In this document: piece by piece, positions 1 to 14,945 of the stretch
Numbering within the stretch: the stretch's first letter is position 1
Layout: every line of letters begins with the position of its first letter
Assembly (NCBI RefSeq): GCF_000327385.1
Contig: NW_008706746.1
Location: 5,191,122-5,255,121, forward strand
DNA from: Lottia gigantea
Lineage: Eukaryota; Mollusca; Gastropoda; Lottiidae
Length of the DNA stretch: 64,000 nt
Reading direction: 5' to 3'
Made by a program: the position numbers and the translations under genes
Notes under the pieces: generated by a model
Told to the model about the DNA's origin: nothing
What the model saw: the letters and a program-made list of their open reading frames with translations, nothing else
Database searches by the model: none

Positions 1-3000
1 TTTGAGTTGATTTTCTGATGATTGTTTGAAGACAGCACTATTTGGATTTTTCAAATTCCTAAGATTAATAAAGTTGATATTGGGTAGCACTGACCTCAAA
101 TGTAGGTCATCTGAATTTGACCTAATTACACCATTGTTTGAGAAGAAATTTTGATTTGGTCTGATTTATAATGTCATTGCAATGATGACAAGAACATTCT
201 CATGTCCATTTTAATTGATTTGTTAGTAGATCCTATGCTGTCATGGTAACTGAAATTCTGATGGAATTTGGAATTTGAAATCTGAAGAAGAATGAAATGT
301 TTTTAGAAATGGAAAATATTCCATCATCTTATTGATAAAGACACCCTCTGGTTATAAAATGCAGTCAATAAAGTTTTATTTGAGTTGGGATCAAAGTGGA
401 AAATGGCAGTGATGCTTGAAATAGCTGAGTCATGATAGATAGACAAGATACTACTCTACTGTTCAATGACTTCCATAGCTTTTATGCTTTATTTACTTTA
501 GCACAAGATGAAAAGAAAGTTAGTCATACTAATAAGTGAATTAGTGTCAATCTATGTTTTCATTACATTGGTCAAGATAGCATGGATTACACTATCTACT
601 TTTCAACATCTCTGGCCAAATGTCTTTGAAGACCCCTGTCTCAACCATATTGAGTGACACATAGACTAATTAAGATTCCTGATAGTTTCAGATCCTAATT
701 TCATAAGACATTAATCATTTCTGTAGGATGTAAAACTTCATTTCATTTGAATTTATTTCATTGTTCTTTAGAAAATGTTTGAATTAAAAAACAAATTTTC
801 AGCATAAGATATTGGTCTCTTAAAATTTGACTTTTCTGGAAAAAAAAAAGAGCAGAAGTCATGTGTGCCATGGTCTTTCTGGTTGCCCAAATTTTTGATG
901 TGAAGATAACATATACGGAAATAGAAATCAAAGAAATTTGTTCTAGAAAGTAATAGAATCTAGTGTCAAGCATAGATAAATATGATTGTTTTCCTTTATA
1001 ATTAATGAAACCCAAGAAGTGTGAGGAAAATAAAAGAAAGATCAGTGGAAAAGTGTGTCAATCAAGAAAGGAGGTTAGATAAAGGTTAGGAAAAGAAGCC
1101 ACACAAATGGTATAATTTTTTTATAAAGAAAAATTAATGAAAGGTAGGGATAGGCAAACCAAAACAACATCAAACCAAGCTAAAGACCATGCTGGCACAC
1201 ACAGACTTACTACTCCAGTTGTATATTCCAACATGATAATCCACGACCAACAGGTAAAAACATCCTCACTAAGTAGTAACAGTAGTAAATGGACTATGTC
1301 CCTCAAAATGATCAAAATATTATGAAAACTTTGAAACTGTCTTAATAAAAGTTAGATTAGAAGTACATGTGGCGCTACACTTTTAGTATTTGACATGGTA
1401 ACGTGTTGGCTAGGTGTAGTAGGGTTTTATACAGAAGTATTAAGAGTATATATGGGTATTTCCCAGAATCTCGTCGTGGCTATTTACATCAACTATGCAT
1501 GCCATGTGAGGGAACTTAGATTGTTCTACTATCAGGTACAATAGTAAGATAGGTGATCTTTTCGTGTGATGTAATTTTTTGGCTTTCAATCTGTCAGGTC
1601 AAAGACATTAGCATAAAGGCACCTCCCCTTTGCTATTTTATCTCATTACGATTTGTGTATAAGAGTCCATTTTAAGACTGAAGCCAACACACCTGGTGTG
1701 GCCTATTCCATCATGGCCACCAGTGTACAGACTCAAGACTCAAATTACCAGTAGTTTTGTCTGTCAAGATTTGTGAGTTACATATTTGGAAAGGTCATGA
1801 AGCCCAACCTCCTTCACACCTTAAAAGGATAGGCTTGACAGAGGCATCCCATATGCTAAAGTCAAGTCACATGATCTGTAGATGAGGTCATGTGATTGTT
1901 AAGCCAATCAGAATGCATGAAAGGTATTTTCGTGTACAGGCTTATTATGACACCTGGCAACCATGCTGGAATTCCATGTTAATTTGGGACTTGGGGATTA
2001 ATCTAAGAGAAGTTATAAATAGAGTCATGCTAGTTGATAGTGTGCTTATAATATATATAATTTTGTCTGCTATTCATTTCCAATTTACTAGTTTGTTGTT
2101 AGATTAGCCGCTTCTCTTTATATACATATCACTTACATTGAATAGATTCTGTAGTCTATTAACTAATTACCATTCTTTAGTAAAAAGGTACAATGGTAAT
2201 AAAAATGCAGTGGAGAGATAATAAATGAATAGGGTACATGAGCTTACCTCTGATTACCTAAGTAAGCCAACCATGTATAATTAAAAGTTGATGTTGCTTT
2301 ATGATATTTTAAATGTAGTGGATTAGGCACAAAGATATTTTTCAGAATCAAAGTGGGTTTTTTTTTTAGTTGTTGCCCATATGGCCAAATTGAAATTTGT
2401 ATTTTTAACTGTCTATCTTTGTAATATTCAAACACCTTTAAATTTGGAGACAACTTATCATGAATTTTTGTGAGTCAAAGGATTTTTGCTGCAGGATTTG
2501 ATTGTTTTGACACAATTTATTGAAAACTTGGTTTAAAAGACAATAAAGAAATGGAAAAGCTTTCATGCTTAGAAGTTTTGAACATCTGACTTATAATGTA
2601 CAATACTGTATAATATATATTCATCTTTATTATCAATGAAACATAATCAGTCTACTACTAATCTTAACTATCTTCCAAAAACACACGCATTCAATTAGCC
2701 AGATTTTTATGTTATGAGAACTTTATTTTACCATCTGAATATTTTTCAACTGGTGAATGGCCTTTACAGGAATTTCTAAGAAAAAGATAATCTGATAATC
2801 TAAGGGGATTAGACAAATGATATTTTTTTTGTGATTATTTTATTCTAATATGTTATTTTAAACCTAAGGTTTTCTCATTTCATCAGATTTTCAGCTTAGG
2901 ATTTGAGATCCTTATCTTTCAATATTTGGCTCAAGGATTAGCTGACTTGTTAAAAGGGAGACAGGGATAGAATATCAATAAATCGTGGCCTAGTTATCTG

Positions 3001-3494
3001 CTTAACATGTCACAAAGACCATACTGATTTAAATCTGTGGAAATAGTTGTGGGTTTTGGGTCCTATTGTCAAAGTATGTTTGAGCTTATTCAAAATAAGA
3101 ATATATTTGAACAATTTTCAAATGTATGATAAAATGTACATTTTGATGCCTGGAGTATTTGCAATCCAAAAATTATTTTTTTGTTGTCAGTAGTGGTCGA
3201 TGGAAATGAGATCTTCAAATCTTCAAGAAAAGCTGCAAACAAAATTTAGATAAGATGAAAATATTGAGATTTTCATAGTGTTACATACTGTATATTTCTT
3301 CATACACGATAAATTTTTTGAACTTTTTTCATTCTGATCAAGATATTTGACATGAAGGATCTGTTTTTGCCCTGGAGGATAGTCAAAACTATAAAAAAAG
3401 AGGAATTATTAATTAATATATTGTTGCTTTAAGGAACTTTGATCCGTCAACAGCTGCTTAAATGATATTGCTTCAATTAAGTTGCTGTCAATGT

Positions 3495-3557
3495 CCCCCA
3501 TACACGATCATTTTTGTCGTCAATTGATTGACGAACAAATTGATAGTGTATAAGGGG
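3495..3557. repeat. Imperfect palindrome of about 31-nt arms
   Basis: The left arm begins CCCCCATACACGATCA and runs to GTCGTCAAT. The right arm runs from ATTGACGAACAAATTG to GTGTATAAGGGG. Together they fold into one long imperfect hairpin with almost no loop. The CCCC-ATACAC end resembles the inverted repeat at 38685-38707 (TCCCCAATACACATAA), so the two may belong to one family of small palindromic elements. No target duplication was identified. Confidence 0.5.
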
Positions 3558-6500
3558 CTTTTAGTTTTGTAAACTGTAAGTCTGAGAAATCAAGGGTATT
3601 CTAAATTCTTATTGTTTGCTTGAGAACAAAACACTTAAAAGGTATATACTTTAATATTAGTTTCATAGTTGTAAACAAAACTTGATAAATTTGTGTTGCA
3701 ATAATTAAAATTAATTTCCACCGAAGATCATTGCCAAGAGCTTTTGCAAAGTTGTACAAAATTAGAATTTGTTATTCTTGTAGAAAACCATGCAGATAGC
3801 TCATATTCATTTATGTTTGCTGTTTAAGCACCATTTCTTGGCTGGTCTTTTTCCTGCTGTTAATAAGCTCCAAGTTTTTATCTTTCTATTGCTCTCTGGC
3901 TTTAAAGCAGTCTGACTCTAATAACGAAACAATGATGAACGAGAAAACATCTGTCAGTATCTATGATTCCAGTGTAGTGTGCTATAGGTATTAAATAGAT
4001 CAGAAAGGTGTGCAGTTACTATGGCTTCTGTAAGGTCAATGTACTGGAATACAGAAATATTTTGTTGTAATATATTCACACTATTTGTGTCTAAACAGAA
4101 AAACTCTTATTTCTGTAGGCTATGTTATAGTTATATATGCAGTGATATTTCTGAACACTGTTATATTATTACTATCCTGATATAGTATATTTTGCTTTTT
4201 TTATTATGAAAGGTTATATTTGGTATGTCATTTGCTCAACTATCTAATAAAGCTCACTTTTCAGACTGGAAAGCTTATGTTGGATTCTCTAACAATTCAA
4301 CAAAAATGATAGTCATTACTTTCAGAATGTTATTGACATTGTAAGATTCTTTCTTCAACAATATCGTATATTTTCTGTTATTAGTGGCTATGGGAATGAT
4401 CTAAAAGTGACAACAGATAGCAGACATAGAGCCCTACAGTTGGCAAAGTAAATATTTAAACTACTATTTCCCTTTAATTTTGAGCATGTAATCTAACGTG
4501 ATTAAAACTGGATGTAAAATACTAGTTAGTTAAATTAGATTGGTCCTCTAATGGTCATTCTGAATGACCATATCTGATAATAGTTGACATTTCTGTCTTC
4601 AGCTGGATTCTTTCAAATTAACTGATAAGTGCAACGAATATTATTATTTTGAACTTTTGAGAGTGAACTTTAATTTCAGATAGCCAACCAAAAAATCTAA
4701 GATATTTGTCTCTTGGCCTGTTTTTTTTTTTGGTACTTATTTATAGTATGTGGCATCAAATCATAATATTTCTGTGGGTATGGAAAGTAGGCACCAAATT
4801 CTACAAATTTAAATTCTGTAACCTAACATCAGGAATTTAAATCTACATCATGTCTAGAATTGGAACATATCTCCACTCACATGATACATAAACCTTTATT
4901 TATACCAAGACTTTATGATTTTAAAGCTTCGGGTATTATGGCATGCAGTTTAGGCATTGGTAGCCATCTTTAAGTTGAAGAGCCATGTATGAGGTCTCAG
5001 TGAGCCACTGGTAAAAATTTGTCTATAAAACCAACATGTGGTGCTCTGTCTGATTGTGTTGCCATGACTACGAGGTTAAGATTCTATCAACAGGCCTATA
5101 GACTAGTAGACAGTATTTGGTTTCAATTACTGTCTGTTAACTAGAACATATTCACTATAATCTAGCGTGGGGGAGGGTCACATTTCAATTCTTCTTAAAC
5201 TTTTAATATTGTCCAGCTCAGGTTAATCAACTTTAATCAGCCATTTAATTAATCTAATGTGACAAGCTATTTATTTAAAGAGAGCATTCTGTGAAAAGTT
5301 ACAGTTTTAATTTGTTTGGACTTACTTGTATTAAACTTCTTATATCTTATGTAATTCTCTATGACATGGAGAGCTTAATGGAATTGTGACATTTGAAAGT
5401 GCTCCTTGTAATGAATCATGGCATAAAATGTTCTTTAAGCACTTAAATAATCAAAGAGCCATTTTGGATAGATTAGAATGAACTGGCTTTTATTATATGA
5501 CAATAATAATAATTTCATTGACAATTTAATCTTTGAAGGCTTAGTTATATTGAATTTAAATCAGTCCAAGGTTTGAAAAAGTAACATCCCATATGTGTGA
5601 AGAGAATCTAAATCTGATGCAGTGTAAACCTTTCTATTCTTACAGAAACTTATTTTTAGATGTTGCTTTTTTGATAAGTTCAAATTTAACATGGCTTTAG
5701 AAATTTATTCAGATCTTGTTCTTAAATTTACTCTTCTATTTTGCATCTTATTTTGAATTTCAAGAGTTCATCAAGAAAATCAAATTGTAAGTGATGTTTG
5801 ACAAAGGCAGATGATATTTGTGAAGGGAAGTGTATGCTTGATTGAATTAATATTTTATTAAAGTCAAGAACATTCAGGTAAACATCATTTCTAAAGCATT
5901 AATTTTATTCATGCCAGTGGAATCCTGACACTGTGCCAAAACTCGATGTTCACCATCAAATTAAATTTCCACTTTAAATTAAAGACATCCCAATGTTGTT
6001 TTTTATGTGTAGAAAATCACATTGGTATATAATTAGTACAACATGTATTCTCATATCCTCTTATAAATAATCTTCTACCGCAATCTTCCTTTAACTTGTT
6101 CAACAACTTCATGTATATATATATATTCCTTTCATAATGAGTGGAAACAGAAGCCAAGATGGTTGACCCCCTGCAGACAAGCAGTAGCAGAAATTCTAAA
6201 TATAGCACCACAGAAATCTAATCTGGCAAACCAAGCTTCCTCTGCATGCCTTCACACACTCACAAAACTTATAGCCACTCATTTCTCAAATGAACTCAAA
6301 TCTCGTGATTTGGCAGCCATCTTGAAACTAGGCCTTCCACAAAGAAAACTAAGAATAATTTTCAGATATTTTATATTTAAATCTAAAACAGACAAGCTTC
6401 CCATTCTAATACTTTTCTTGGCAATCCATATCTAAAATTACATCCCTGATCAAAATCAAATCATTTTAATAATAAACCTTTATAAAAAAAACTGTTGATA

Positions 6501-9500
6501 CAAACTACAATGAACAATGGATGGGCTATAAATCAGATTTAACATAAAGAAAGTTGAAAATAACTGGCACAGTAGTGAAATTGGACCACATGTTTCAAAC
6601 TTGACATGAGCAAAAGTGTGGGAACAATTCTCTCATTTCCTGTGTCGTCTGATTCTTGACTTGGTGGCCTCATTTCTCACTGTTCCCAAAGAATGCTAGC
6701 ATTTGATGAATCAGATAATGAAGCTAAAACGGAATTTTTTTCTTTCGATGAAACAATCATTATAAAGTGACTGAAAAAATGATTCAAAGAATTGGAACTT
6801 GTCCATTAGTTATGTGATACTTTGAACACATTTTGATGAAGATCCAATAAATTTGAACACATCATCCCCAGTTCTAACTCAAATAGATACTCCAGCGATT
6901 GCTGAAGTCTTCAACAGTACTCCATTAATACCGATGATGCTTGTTGTTTCAGATGCAAGAACAATGTAAATATGCTTGCTATTATTTGTTTACAACTGAA
7001 CAAAAACAGCAGCACCAAATACATATCATTTTTACATCAAAAACCAATTTCATTATTCAATTTTGATAAATGAACATTATCTAAACAATCAACTTTTCAA
7101 AAAAAAAAAAGAACCTACACAAATTTATAGATCTTGATTTAATACCCAAATAGCACAAATTAAATAATCTAAAATCTTCAAATCTGATCTTAAAGCATAA
7201 TGAAATAAATGCTGTAAAATTCAACCCATGCTTAACTCACCTAGAAAAATAACTCCACAGTTCAAAAAAAGAAAAAAAAATCATCACCTCGAAGAAAAAA
7301 AAATCCAAAGCATAAAACAAAAATGGCGTAAAAACCATACACAAAATACATACTTCTTTACATTCCATAGCATTATATAAAATATGGGATAGCAAGGAAG
7401 TATGTTGTCTGCATACAGATACAATGGTACATCTTCTTTCATTGACCAGCATAATGTCCAGTTGAATCTCCAAGGTTAAGCTAGCCCAAGTCAAAGATGG
7501 TATTAAAAGTCAAACTTTGAGTTCTGCTAACGTTGGCTGCACCACGTTGTACTGGCCTATTTCTTCCAACACATCACATACTTTTACCAATTTCAGCAAC
7601 CTCCAGATTGTACCTCCTGGGGTTCAACCAATCAGATTCCACTACTCAAATACCTTGGTCCAATCAGAGGCCAGGTTTCAAGTTTAATCTGGAACCAAGG
7701 GGGGCGAGTTTTCTGACATCGAGGGGTGTGGTTAATGGCTGAAATGAAAGAAAGAAACTTATAGTGGATAAGGCAGGGTACCCTACACTCACTCCCTGTA
7801 ATCTATGATATTCTTTGACATGAGATAGGTAAAGCTCTGGAATTGGCTGATAGGAGGCCATCTTGGTACCAATCTAAATATGGCATGCATTAAATACATT
7901 AGTTAAACACTAGTAGAATTTATCTACTCTTAACTAACTTCAATCTACAACATGTAATAAGTTTAAGTTTAAATGTCTTAAATTTCACCCCATTCTCCAT
8001 ATGGCCATGGCTTGGTAGCTTCTGAAATTCTTAGGATTTTAGATTGAAGATAGTGCCATGTGCAAACTGTCTTTTGATCAGTGATGCATATCAACAGTAG
8101 CCTACAATTCTAACCATATGGCTGGCTATAAAGATTTGACTTATATTCTAACATCTGGTTGAAATTAAATCTAACCCTGATTCACTGGGGCTTACCATAG
8201 TAACATTCCAGATATTTGGCTGGTACTAAGTTATTTGATATGATCTCCCTTGCAAAACTAACAAGTCAACTTCTAGTTTTAGAACTGTTTTTTTTCCTTG
8301 CAGAATATTGAATCATTATGTGTGGCATAATTGATATGATAACTTTACCATTATTAAATACTGATTACTAATTTTCAGGATCTGATGTCTTATCTCCATG
8401 CACTTAAAACCCCTATCTGATTGGTTTGGTTTATAATATCAATCCCTGTTAGACCTAAAGGATTATCTTTGGCAGTTGTTAATCCAAATCAAGAAGGTGT
8501 GAAAAAAAAAACAGAATTTGACTAAGCTTTGTTTTGGGAAATATCTGTGTTAATGCTGATTTTGCCATGATTGGTATACACCTTTAAAATGTGAAATACT
8601 GCAGCTTGTATTTTGGTAATGATTCAGTAGAATGAACCTAGAAACCTGTATTAACAGTTGATTTAGGATTCTTATCTATAAAAACTTCCTAAAAGAACTG
8701 TTAGTATGATTATTATTACTCTACCTCACCTCAACTGTCAGACTGAACATGATCAATTGAGAACACTTGGAACTCATTTCCAAATTAAACACTAAAAATA
8801 ACATATATTGTCATGAAATGATATAATGTTTAACTTCTAGGGTTGTTGTACAATATTTTAATAAGAGGCCAGATTTCTTAATCCAGTTGTATGTAAACTG
8901 TTAGTACATCGCTCGGCACTGATAAATATATTAATGCTACTTTGATCAGACATAAATTATGTTATAAACTAAGAAAGAATATGCACAAATTCATGGTCTT
9001 TAATCAATAATCAAAAAGAAGAGACACATCCCATGGTGAGAGTTCTTAGCAGTACTTTTAATTACCCTTGCAGTTTGTTCTGAAAAATATTATTATTATT
9101 ATTAAATGTACAATTCAGAGAACACTCATATTGCAGTGACAATGTGTAGACTAATCAGATTCTAGAAGTTGTGACTTGGCTTCAGAGTGGATAATTAGCA
9201 AATTTCACATACAACACCTTCATAAATCAAGTATGCTTACCTCTCTCTGCATTATTTGAGTTCTAAGGCATACTTGGTATAATCAAAATTTTCATATACA
9301 AAAGTAGAAATTGCTGCCTATATTGTGAACTAAGGCATTAGTATCATTAGTACCATATCATTTTCTAAATCAAATCTGAAACAATATGAAGTTATTTTTG
9401 AAAGATTCAGAAGACCAAAGAAAATTGTTGTTGATTGATTTTTCTTAAAAAATCATTGGTCAATAATTGATTTTCAAATTATATCTTTTGTGTCATTTCT

Positions 9501-10250
9501 TTATAATGTTATGAATATATTTATTGGAATATGTGAAAAATAATATTCAGAGCTGTATTTCGGCCAGCATTTAAGATCAGTGATTAATTTTTTCCGCTTT
9601 AAAATGAAAGAAAGGTAGGTTTATGAAGACCGCCATAAGTGTGAGAAGCTCTCCCTTCCCCTCAATCTTTTTAATCAAAAAGGTATAACTGAAAATACCA
9701 CAATATAAATTAGTAAGTAAGAGTGTGTTGCTTTTTTTTTCTAAATCATGATTCAGGTAATTTTCAGGGAAGAGAGTTTGCCAAAGATGTTATTTTTTTT
9801 TTTAACTTTTAAGTAATTTACTTGGCATCAGTACAAATTGTAAAGTGTTACCTAAAATTTGACTAGTTTTATATTTTCTTGGAAATAATCTTGCTTCTGT
9901 TGAAATGATTTTCTGATGATAGTTTTCTGTATGTAACTTGTTTTTCTTTGAAAATAAACCTTTCTTAGTATGTTTTGGCAGCCATATATCCTCCGTGAAA
10001 AATCTGTTTTCTAGGTATGAGATAAGTATTGATTAGGATGGTCTCATATGTTAATTAGATTACCACCTGATAAAGCATCTCAAAATTGAATATTTCTTGT
10101 TTAACTAAAAAAGCTACTAACTGGTTCTTGCACTTTAACTACTTTATCTTTTCTGGAGAAGCATCTTTCTGAAATGAAATGGAGTTTTACATCTTACTAC
10201 TCTGGTCAAGATTGTGCTGATGATATTGAATCTTCAAGTAAGGAATCGTT

Positions 10251-10517
10251 TTAAAGATGGGTTCCCTTATTTCCATTTGTGAAAATGAAAATGCTTATAC
10301 ATATATGAATAGAAAGTAGAGGTGTTCTAATGACTTAAAAAAATACCATTTTGTTTATCCAGACTGTACATACCTGGGTATTTATGATTGGTTAAAACTC
10401 TTATATGCAATAAGAAGATAATGATATGATTAAGAATATATGATAATTTATTAGAAACACCAATTAATCAAATAGTTTCCTTAATTTGACACTAAAAAAT
10501 AAGGAAACCCATCTTAA
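10251..10517. mobile_element. TTAA-flanked MITE, copy A
   Basis: A 267-bp segment starts TTAAAGATGGGTTCCC and ends GGAAACCCATCTTAA, giving terminal inverted repeats with consensus AGATGGGTTTCCTTATTT, bordered by TTAA at both ends. The interior (10350-10495) is about 85 percent identical by eye, in inverted orientation, to 39277-39425, so this is a dispersed family. TTAA target sites and short inverted ends suggest a non-autonomous piggyBac-like element. That class is inferred from the ends alone, since no transposase is present. Confidence 0.7.
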
Positions 10518-13500
10518 GAAAAATCTTAAGGTATCATCTTAGACTGCTGTGAAGAACTCCAGCCCTACAGATTAGAAAACAAGCTTCTATTTCACTCAGG
10601 GGTCATCAAGCTAACATGTATTTTGAATCTCTTAATAGAATGGATTAAGTCAAGAGTTATGGTACTTTGAAATAAATAGCTTTTAATAAGGTCACAATGA
10701 GATTTTTCTATGTAACAAAAAACCTGTAAAATTGACTTGAATCATGGAAATTGAGGTTGTGCCCCTTTGTTTTTATGATGAGATAACTCATGAATATTTT
10801 GAAATCAATGGAATCAGTCTGTTAGAGAAAATGTAATGAGAATATATTTCTACATAATTCCATATGTGGGATTCCCAACTCTTCAAATCAGTCAAATGAA
10901 GTGGAATTCCCAGAAATTGTAGCCAGCATTCTGATAGTGAAGTCCAAATGAAATTTTGTAGACTTCATTATTTTGTACACAAAACAGTCATCATTTTATA
11001 CAAATAAAAACTCATTGCCATGTTGAGGCGTCAGTTGTGAGTGGCATTATGTTAAATTAAGAAAGCTGCAATTACCTATAAACATACAAAACTAAATTTG
11101 TTTATTAATGATTTAAAAGGCGAATTTTGAAGATGATTATTTACATGCAAATAAAAACATGAAACTCCTACCGAGTGCAGACTTTAGTGTTAATTGGTTG
11201 ATGTATTAGGTTTGATAATATTAATAGAGTGTAATTCTGTATCATCTTACATACTGCTATTAACCAATTATCATTATTTATTATTATCAAATGTCACAGT
11301 CAGTATTCACTCCTAGTTCTTTTATTCATACATATCTCTATTGATTCATCCTGATATATACACTCTATACTGTACTCACACTTTCCTTATCAGCTTTTAT
11401 ATTTAGTATTTCAGATTGGTAATAGAAGGCCTATTAATTTTTTACAAATATCAAAATCCAAAGAACCAATCTATTATGAGGCTTATTTGCTTTGATTTTT
11501 CATCAATTCCTCATGATATAGTTTCCGCTCTAAGCTGTCCTTCCTTGTTAGATATTTTAGATAGCAACTTTGTGCAAATTTTGTGTGGAAATATATGAAA
11601 GGCCATGAAACTGGTTATCTTCCATCATGATTTAGTTTTATTGTTCAACTGATACTCTCACAGCCATGTTATGTTTATAAATCTAAGTCAGCTATTTCTG
11701 ATTTCGTGATGAATTTGGAAAAATCCATGAAGCCATTTTGAAAAGTTTCATTTCCATTTCAGCTGTCATTTGTTAATAAGTTCATTTACAGTCAATTTCC
11801 GATATCTTTGTAAGTCATTGTTGTGTTAAATGCTTGCAAAATTATAACAGCATAGGAATGAGAATCATCCTCAAGATCAAGGCTTTCAGGAGTTTGAAAT
11901 AAGTAAAAAAAAATTGTATACATTGCCCACAATGCCCTTTATTGTCTTAAAAATCATGATAGCTCAATGTCTAGATATTAAACATTGTTGGTAACACGGT
12001 GAAAATGTCTCGTGTTGCATCATCTGTATTACAACTAAATATTAGCAATAACCAACAAGACCATTGACTGTCGTCTATTTTTTCTTCTTCTCCTATCTTA
12101 AGACTGTCTGAAAAATATTCCTTTTTCCATTATCACCATTTGTACGAATTATGTTATGTAATTTATCACCATACCTTTAGAAAAGAGCAATTTTCCATCA
12201 GGGGACATAATTCCTCTTTAATTACATTTAAATCAGGACCTAATTATTTGGATAATATAATATAAATCAACTATTTACCTAATCTAGATTTTCTGTTTAA
12301 ATGTTGTGATATTTGTAATGATAACAACTTTTATTGCTGATTCTGTAATAACCCAGATATTGTGACACATATTTGATCACACAGTAATCCTATTACTCCA
12401 TACTTCTTCAAACCACATGACACACTTCTCTTCATAATTACAACTTCCTGTGACACAATTTAAAAAAAAAAAAACAAGGAATGGAAACCGACATCAGTAT
12501 TACAGAACATAATAAAAACCACTGTGTGCATCCTCATCTAGTGTCGACACACAGACTCCATTCTAGATTTCAATAATAACTTAAATCAATACACAACACC
12601 ACAATCTTGGACACTTCCGTATGAATACATAATCTACGCGATCAGCTGTACTTCTGCTACACAGTACTCTCTAGAAAAAAAAAACATTCATTAACTTGAC
12701 ATTGGTCTGATGAGCAACATCGAATATTTTCCCATCAATTTAGTTTTACGAGGAAATATTCTGTCAATTGGTAGGCTAAGGAGAATTGAAAGTAGACCTA
12801 GTCTGATTCATTCCTTTCACACTGGAAATATACATATACATTGAAGAATTTTCAGCTTACAATTTGTTTTGAAGATATTTCAAAAATTTATACAAAACTG
12901 TTTTTATATTGATATTTCCATGATGGCTGCCATTTTTTTCAATTTTTTCAAATGCAATATAAACAATAAAACTTTCAGGAATGCTTTCATGATTTTTATT
13001 TCTATGATAAATCATACTTTTACCATATCTGAATATATATAGTCTGAAAGTCACATCATCTATACAGCAGTGATTTGAAAATAATATAAATGGTTTGATC
13101 ATGTAGTTTAAATGGACTGTGGTACCATGTGTTCTTACTACTATAATCCAAAATCAATAGTTTACTTTTGAACTTGGTAGAAAATAAAACTTTACAGTGA
13201 TTGTATGATGCTTATTTCAATGAATTGGATTGTGTTAACATTGATTTTACAGCCAGACAATTTGATACAGTATCAGACACATGGATGAACTTTAAGAAGA
13301 ACATCTTTCTATATTTGGTTTGTTTTGAGATCACTTAAAGCAAAATAAATTGGTTTAATGAAGTGACATATTTTCAGATTTAATGATATTACAAATTCCG
13401 CATTACACAGAAATTTATTTTACAGGACAACTGCTTTATCACTTTGATCAAAAATGTTTAGATAAGGTTGGCTTGAAAACTTTGTTGAAGTTGAAATTCT

Positions 13501-14802
13501 CTCAATTCACTTCAAAATCTAAAGATCTTGGTTTATCATCTATCTTTGATTCAAAATCACTCTGGTTTCAAATCTAAATATCTTAATTGGTGAAATCTCA
13601 TTCATTGGGTTACAATCTATAGATTCTTTTTGTTGAAAGATATCTTTGGTTTTGAATCTGAAAATCTAAAGATCACCTTGTTTGTATTTAAAATCACCTT
13701 AGAAAATTGAAATCATCTGGTCATGAAATGTTAAGCATATTAAATAGTTAATAGCATTGTAAAACCTGCTGTAATAGTTTCATAATTAACTTAATAATAA
13801 GGTCAATTCGTTACACTTTCAATTAAAGGTGCATACCAAAGCACTATTTCAGATTTTAATGTTGTTTTATGAAATATTTTAAATGAATATGAGAGGATTA
13901 AAGTTATGATCTATGTTGGATCCTCTCTCTTTTATGTTACTTTTAGTTGATCTTTTTGGGACACACATTCAATACTGATCGGTCAACCAATGATCCAATA
14001 TTATTCTTGTTCTTATGTTCTCATATTGTTTTATCATTTCATTTGTCCATTCTTCAACATTTGTTAATGAAAGTGACAGAAGTGCACTTGAGTTATTGTG
14101 ACAGCGGGTTGTTGATTGAAAGCAAATCTAGAGAAGATACTAACATACAGTACAGGCCCATAAATAAAGTCTGGCAACAGGCCTAAAACAGTGGCTAGCC
14201 AACTTGCAACTAACTGAATTATCTTCCACTGTCCTAGAATATATGTATATTTTAATATTTCTCTAATCAAAGAGGTATATTAGCTCTTATACATATGCCT
14301 TATGAATAATAAAGTGAAATAAGTAAATTTAACATGTTCTATGTTAGATATACCATGGCCAAATTAGCTTTGATAATAAGAATTCTAGCTACATATGTTT
14401 TATATTTCCTGTGAGGAGTGTAATATCATAATTTTAATAGACATATATTTATAGTATACTTCTATATCAATTAGTTTACATAAGGTCTTCATTTATAGAG
14501 GTTCTTGATTAAAGGTAAACCAGAGATGGTTGAGGGTTTTTCTTTCGGAGGTAAAAAGGTGTACACTAGAGACACACTCATGAATAATTGACTTACCAGA
14601 GACCCAATTGACTTTCAATAAACTTAATAACTGCATGCAATTATACATTATAATGAATTTGGGGGCTTTTATAATAGTATATGAGGTAGGATGTGGATGA
14701 GGGCTGGAAGATTCTCAAGTACAGGATCATTGAGATTCAGACTAACCCATGAAGCACTTACTTTATGAAACTTCTTTTCTTAACATGGGAACCTGCTCTC
14801 AG

Positions 14803-14945
14803 AATATCCCGAACATGTACCTGTGTTTTCAGCATCTTGAAAGTAAAAATAAATTGATGATCCAGTCCTAAATGCCATTATTCAAGACCATCAATTGATT
14901 TTTACTTTTAAGATGCTGAAAACACAGGTACATGTTCAGGATAAT
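14803..14945. repeat. 143-bp near-perfect inverted repeat (hairpin)
   Basis: Two arms of about 54 nt (14803-14857 and 14890-14945) are inverted copies with three mismatches by eye. Both arms share the core ACATGTACCTGTGTTTTCAG on opposite strands, and the spacer is about 33 nt. A transcript of either strand would fold into one long stem-loop. It could be a small fold-back transposon or the source of a hairpin RNA. No recognised microRNA seed or target duplication was seen. Confidence 0.75.

Noticed and set aside
4551-4571. 9-bp perfect hairpin ATGGTCATT/AATGACCAT
   Set aside because: Short AT-rich palindromes of this size are expected by chance in a window this long; no other support.
6163-6435. 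90-codon plus-strand open frame
   Set aside because: No recognisable domain, no splice support, low-complexity AT-rich C-terminus; probably chance.
7533-7742. 69-codon open frame in a less AT-rich patch
   Set aside because: Composition alone makes it open; no homology recognised, and the overlapping opposite frame is equally open.
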